Of a stretch of DNA of 8,830 nucleotides, positions 6,329 through 8,830 are shown in pieces. How positions within the stretch are numbered: the stretch's first letter is position 1; each line of letters opens with the position of its first letter. The position numbers and the translations under genes are program-made. The notes beneath the pieces were generated by a model. The model had not been told where the DNA came from and made no database searches. It saw only the letters and a program-made list of their open reading frames with translations. Source of the stretch: Pseudomonadales bacterium (GTDB taxonomy: Bacteria > Pseudomonadota > Gammaproteobacteria > Pseudomonadales > Azotimanducaceae); assembly GCA_024234635.1 (NCBI GenBank), contig JACKNX010000038.1:1-8830 (forward strand). Reading direction: 5' to 3'.

Positions 6329-8280
6329 CGCTCCAACAAATCAAACATATCATCATCGGCCCGCCTTTCCCGACCAGCGCCGAACTACACGAACGCCTGG
6401 ACAAAGCACGCGCGCTTGCCGTCTTTGCCTCGGACCCAATCAGCAGCAACGCGTACGCGACCGAAGCCATCATGAGCGTGCTCATCCTGCTGGGCAGCGG
6501 TGCGCTGCGGCTGACCATGCCCATCGCCATCGGGATCGCGGCGCTCGTGATCTTTGTCATCTTCAGCTACATCCAGACCATCCTTCACTACCCAGGCGGC
6601 GGCGGTGCGTACACGGTCACCAAGGATAACCTGGGCACGCTGCCCTCCTTATTTGCCGCTGCGGCGCTGCTCGTCGACTACACTCTGACCGTCTCCGTCT
6701 CGGTTTCGGCAGGCGTACGCGCCATGACTTCAGCTTTCCCCGAACTCTACGATTTTCGGGTCGTCCTGGCGCTTGGCGCCATTGTGCTGCTCACGTGGAT
6801 CAATCTACGCGGGGTGCGCGAGAGCGGCACCATCTTTGCGCTGCCCACCTACGCCTTTGTCGGCGGCGTGCTCGTCATCATCGGCATCGGCCTTGCGCGT
6901 TACACCGGCCTGGCCGGTGCGCCGCTCGAACCCCATCCGGTACAGGTGCCGCCGGCGGATACGGTTACGCAGTTCGCCTTCGTCTGGCTGCTACTGCGCG
7001 CCTTTGCCGCCGGCTGCACGGCCTTGACGGGCATCGAGGCCATCAGCAACGGTGTCCAGGCCTTCAAACCGCCCGAATCGAGGAATGCGGCAGTCACCAT
7101 GGTCTGGATGGGTGTGATGGCCATGGCGCTCTTTATGGGCATTTCGTTCCTCGCCACCCAACTGGCGATTGTGCCGGAGGAAGGCGACAGTGTGCTCTCG
7201 CAGATGACACGCCTGGTGGCCGGCAACGGCGTGCTCTACTACTGGGTGCAGCTCTTTACTATGCTGATCCTCGTCCTGGCCGCCAATACGGGATACCAGG
7301 ACTTTCCACGGTTGAGTTCCTTTCTGGCCAATGACGGCTTTCTGCCCCGCTGGCTGCAGAACCGTGGCAGCCGCCTGGTGTTCAGTTCCGGGATAGTCAC
7401 GCTGGCGTTATTGTCCTCGGTCATCGTCATCATATTCGCCGCTGACGAGATTGCCATGCTGCCCCTCTACGCTCTCGGCGTCATGCTCTGTTTCACGCTG
7501 TCGCAGGCGGGCATGGTGCGCCTGATGGGGCGCGTGGCAAAGGTTCCGCCCGGTGAGACGAAACATACAGATGCAACGGTCATCCATTTCGAAAGTGGTT
7601 GGTGGTGGAAACGCGCCGTTAATGCCGTCGGTGCGGTAACGACGGGTATCGTTTTCGCCGTGCTTGTCATCACCAAGTTCACGGAAGGAGCCTGGCTGGT
7701 CGTCGTGGCTATCCCCCTGCTCGTTTTCTGGTTACGCTCCATCCATAAGCACTACGCCGACGTAGCAGAGGCGCTCAGTACACAGGATCTGCGACCGATC
7801 GACATGGTCGACATCGGCGATGTCGTCATCGTGCCCATCGCCGACATCCACCGCGGCACGTTGCGTGCGCTCAAGTACGCCAAACGACTGGCTGGCGACG
7901 TACGCGCAGTCTGCATCGTGACGTCTCCTGAACAGGAGGAGCGAATCCGGCAGCGTTGGGCGCGCTTCCCCGAAGTAACCATTGGTATCGAGTTGGTCGT
8001 GATTGCGTACGATTTCCGCGATATCTTGACACCGCTCATCACGTACATCGAGCACGTCAACAGCGACGAATATCCCGACCGGCTGATCACGGTGGTGATT
8101 CCCGAGTTTGTCCCCAACTCAGTTGCGGCCAACCTCCTGCATAATCAGACAGCCAATATCCTGCGCTTCCGCCTCTACGTGCATGAGAACATTGTGGTCA
8201 TCAATGTTCCCTATCACATTCAGCGCAATCATGTGGAGAATGGAATCGCAGAACCCGAGACATGGGTTTCTCTGCAGTAA
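6325..8280 (+). CDS. kimA: KimA-type potassium importer (APC superfamily)
   Basis: This is a 651-residue transporter closely resembling Bacillus KimA (YdaO, 607 residues), a proton-coupled potassium importer in the inner membrane. The N-terminal 450 or so residues carry about 12 spans. Family blocks are clear: ASDPISSNAYATE (35-47), YPGGGGAYTVTKDNLG, LLVDYTLTVSVSVSAG (114-129), CTALTGIEAISN, LVLAANTGYQDFP and MLPLYALGVM. Residues matching those that coordinate potassium in the KimA structure (from memory) are kept: Asp37, Tyr44, Tyr118, Thr121, Ser125, Thr235, Glu238 and Tyr382. The C-terminal cytoplasmic region (about 480-651) has VVIVPIADIHRGTLRALKYAK and a closing LHNQTANILRFRLY block, as in KimA. 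The start is TTG 6325, seven bases after AGAAAGG (6311-6317) and overlapping the small gene's stop. An upstream in-frame ATG at 6223 would add 34 proline-rich residues that are unlike the family. Control by KdpE is inferred from the operator upstream. Confidence 0.93.
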   Translation: MTLQQIKHIIIGPPFPTSAELHERLDKARALAVFASDPISSNAYATEAIMSVLILLGSGALRLTMPIAIGIAALVIFVIFSYIQTILHYPGGGGAYTVTKDNLGTLPSLFAAAALLVDYTLTVSVSVSAGVRAMTSAFPELYDFRVVLALGAIVLLTWINLRGVRESGTIFALPTYAFVGGVLVIIGIGLARYTGLAGAPLEPHPVQVPPADTVTQFAFVWLLLRAFAAGCTALTGIEAISNGVQAFKPPESRNAAVTMVWMGVMAMALFMGISFLATQLAIVPEEGDSVLSQMTRLVAGNGVLYYWVQLFTMLILVLAANTGYQDFPRLSSFLANDGFLPRWLQNRGSRLVFSSGIVTLALLSSVIVIIFAADEIAMLPLYALGVMLCFTLSQAGMVRLMGRVAKVPPGETKHTDATVIHFESGWWWKRAVNAVGAVTTGIVFAVLVITKFTEGAWLVVVAIPLLVFWLRSIHKHYADVAEALSTQDLRPIDMVDIGDVVIVPIADIHRGTLRALKYAKRLAGDVRAVCIVTSPEQEERIRQRWARFPEVTIGIELVVIAYDFRDILTPLITYIEHVNSDEYPDRLITVVIPEFVPNSVAANLLHNQTANILRFRLYVHENIVVINVPYHIQRNHVENGIAEPETWVSLQ

Positions 8281-8316
8281 CGGACCCGGCAGAAGAAATG
8301 CGAGGATGCCTGGATT

Positions 8317-8344
8317 CAACACCATGGGAGCATGTATGGTGTTG
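8317..8344 (+). terminator. stem-loop downstream of kimA, possible weak terminator
   Basis: CAACACCAT (8317-8325) pairs perfectly with ATGGTGTTG (8336-8344) around a ten-base loop, 36 bases after the kimA stop. It has no T run and is not GC-rich, so termination would be weak or factor-assisted. It could instead protect the 3' end of the message. Confidence 0.35.
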
Positions 8345-8385
8345 TATCCCTTCGCCCGTGTTTTGGCCGGCGCCGCCAACTTCTT

Positions 8386-8539
8386 TCAAAGAAATCGCTT
8401 TTTCTCCCACATTACGCCGAAGCGCTCGACCAGCCGGCGGCCGAATAGCGTAGCCGTGCGCTGTGCGCATCGGCCCTTTGTCGTATGTCACTTCCAGCCT
8501 TCCGTCGCTGTCCAACCCACCCGGAATTATGTCATGATT
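8386..8539 (-). pseudogene. decayed minus-strand reading frame, frameshifted
   Basis: On the minus strand, one frame from about 8539 reads NHDIIPGGLDSDGRLEV and TYDKGPMRTA. The next frame then continues TLFGRRLVERFGVMWEKKRFL to a TGA at 8388-8386. The first frame begins directly after a stop (TAA, 8542-8540) and lacks a proper start. Each half looks protein-like on its own, and joining them would need one frameshift near 8450-8465. This suggests the remnant of a gene convergent to kimA. I do not recognise the family, and chance is possible. Confidence 0.25.
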
Positions 8540-8692
8540 TTACCAGCGCAGGACGCTGAGTACTTTCTTACCAACGTCAAGCGAAATGGAACATCCCGGA
8601 CAGGTAATCGTCGCAAGGGACTTTCCCCCAAGACGCGGTTGGTGCGACAATCGCTACCGACACCCCGGACGCCTCCATCATCGCTGAACCAT

Positions 8693-8712
8693 TGATCCCA
8701 AAGGAGGGATCA
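8693..8712 (+). promoter_or_regulatory. hairpin holding the Shine-Dalgarno sequence of the last gene
   Basis: TGATCCC (8693-8699) pairs perfectly with GGGATCA (8706-8712) around the six-base loop AAAGGA. The Shine-Dalgarno AAGGAGG (8701-8707) lies half in the loop and half in the 3' arm, ten bases before ATG 8718. Such a fold could limit translation until it is opened, or be a permissive structure that displays the AAAGGA. The structure is seen directly; any regulatory role is inferred. Confidence 0.4.
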
Positions 8713-8717
8713 CCACT

Positions 8718-8830
8718 ATGACCCAACGTATTCGTGCCATTCGTGCGTACTGCCCGAGCATCGAAATCATCCGCCGGGTGGAGACGAAGGAGCTGGCTTC
8801 GTACATTTCACGTCAGTGTGCGGTGGCCGC
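8718..8830 (+). CDS. start of a gene, possibly an HU-like DNA-binding-domain protein (3' end outside window)
   Basis: ATG 8718 follows a strong Shine-Dalgarno AAGGAGG (8701-8707) at ten bases. Only 37 codons are in the window: MTQRIRAIRAYCPSIEIIRR, then VETKELASYISRQCAVA. The segment TKELASYISRQ resembles the first helix region of HU-family domain proteins (a pattern like TDELAEYIA with a following alternation). Such proteins with an extended N-terminus occur in Chloroflexi and Bacteroidetes, as far as I recall. The gene is likely real because of the ribosome-binding site and codon bias, but the family call is weak on so little sequence. About 437 bases separate it from kimA, so it is probably a separate transcript; I see no clear promoter. 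Confidence 0.5.
   Translation, partial: MTQRIRAIRAYCPSIEIIRRVETKELASYISRQCAVA

Noticed and set aside
8108..8695. 195-codon plus-strand open frame over the end of kimA and the following spacer
   Set aside because: It overlaps the conserved KimA C-terminus in another frame, its composition is unlike a protein from this genome, and it has no ribosome-binding site.
1..8830. CRISPR array, tRNA, rRNA or insertion sequence
   Set aside because: No regularly spaced repeats, no tRNA-like cloverleaf or rRNA sequence, and no transposase motif or paired terminal repeats were seen.

Overview
The window is GC-rich with strongly GC-biased third codon positions. It looks like a chromosome piece from a Chloroflexota bacterium of the Anaerolineae/Caldilineae kind. 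That assignment rests on overall style (a secreted Asp-box repeat protein with a YLPLI.R-like tail, KdpD with KdpE, a possible HU-type DNA-binding protein) and not on a marker gene, so it is tentative.

Layout. Positions 2-1678 (+) are the 3' part of a large secreted-type protein made of BNR/Asp-box beta-propeller repeats. Positions 1679-2565 hold no convincing large gene. They contain short coding-like remnants, a perfect 19-bp hairpin (1875-1917), a promoter/operator region (about 2123-2190) and a doubtful 62-codon ORF (2324-2512). Positions 2566-5271 and 5268-5954 (+) encode a full-length KdpD sensor kinase and its KdpE response regulator, with a GTGA stop/start overlap. Positions 5955-6154 hold a promoter region with a phased direct-repeat array. 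Positions 6155-6328 (+) encode a 57-residue single-span membrane protein. It is coupled by a TTGA overlap to 6325-8280 (+), a 651-residue KimA-type potassium transporter of the APC superfamily. Positions 8281-8717 are mostly non-coding, with a small hairpin, a decayed minus-strand reading frame and a hairpin around the last gene's Shine-Dalgarno sequence. Positions 8718-8830 (+) are the start of a gene, possibly HU-like, that runs off the window.

The central idea is a potassium-uptake module. KdpDE, best known for controlling the KdpFABC ATPase, here sits directly upstream of a KimA-type transporter, and no kdpFABC gene is in view. Two very similar regulatory segments, one upstream of kdpD and one upstream of the small membrane gene plus kimA, carry TGAT-like half-sites at the same relative offsets (0, 11, 32, 43). 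Each is followed by an ATGCT-containing -10-like element at +58/+59. This is the pattern expected of operators for an OmpR/PhoB-family regulator, so KdpE probably activates both its own operon and kimA. The 57-residue protein is an unrecognised candidate partner or regulator of KimA.
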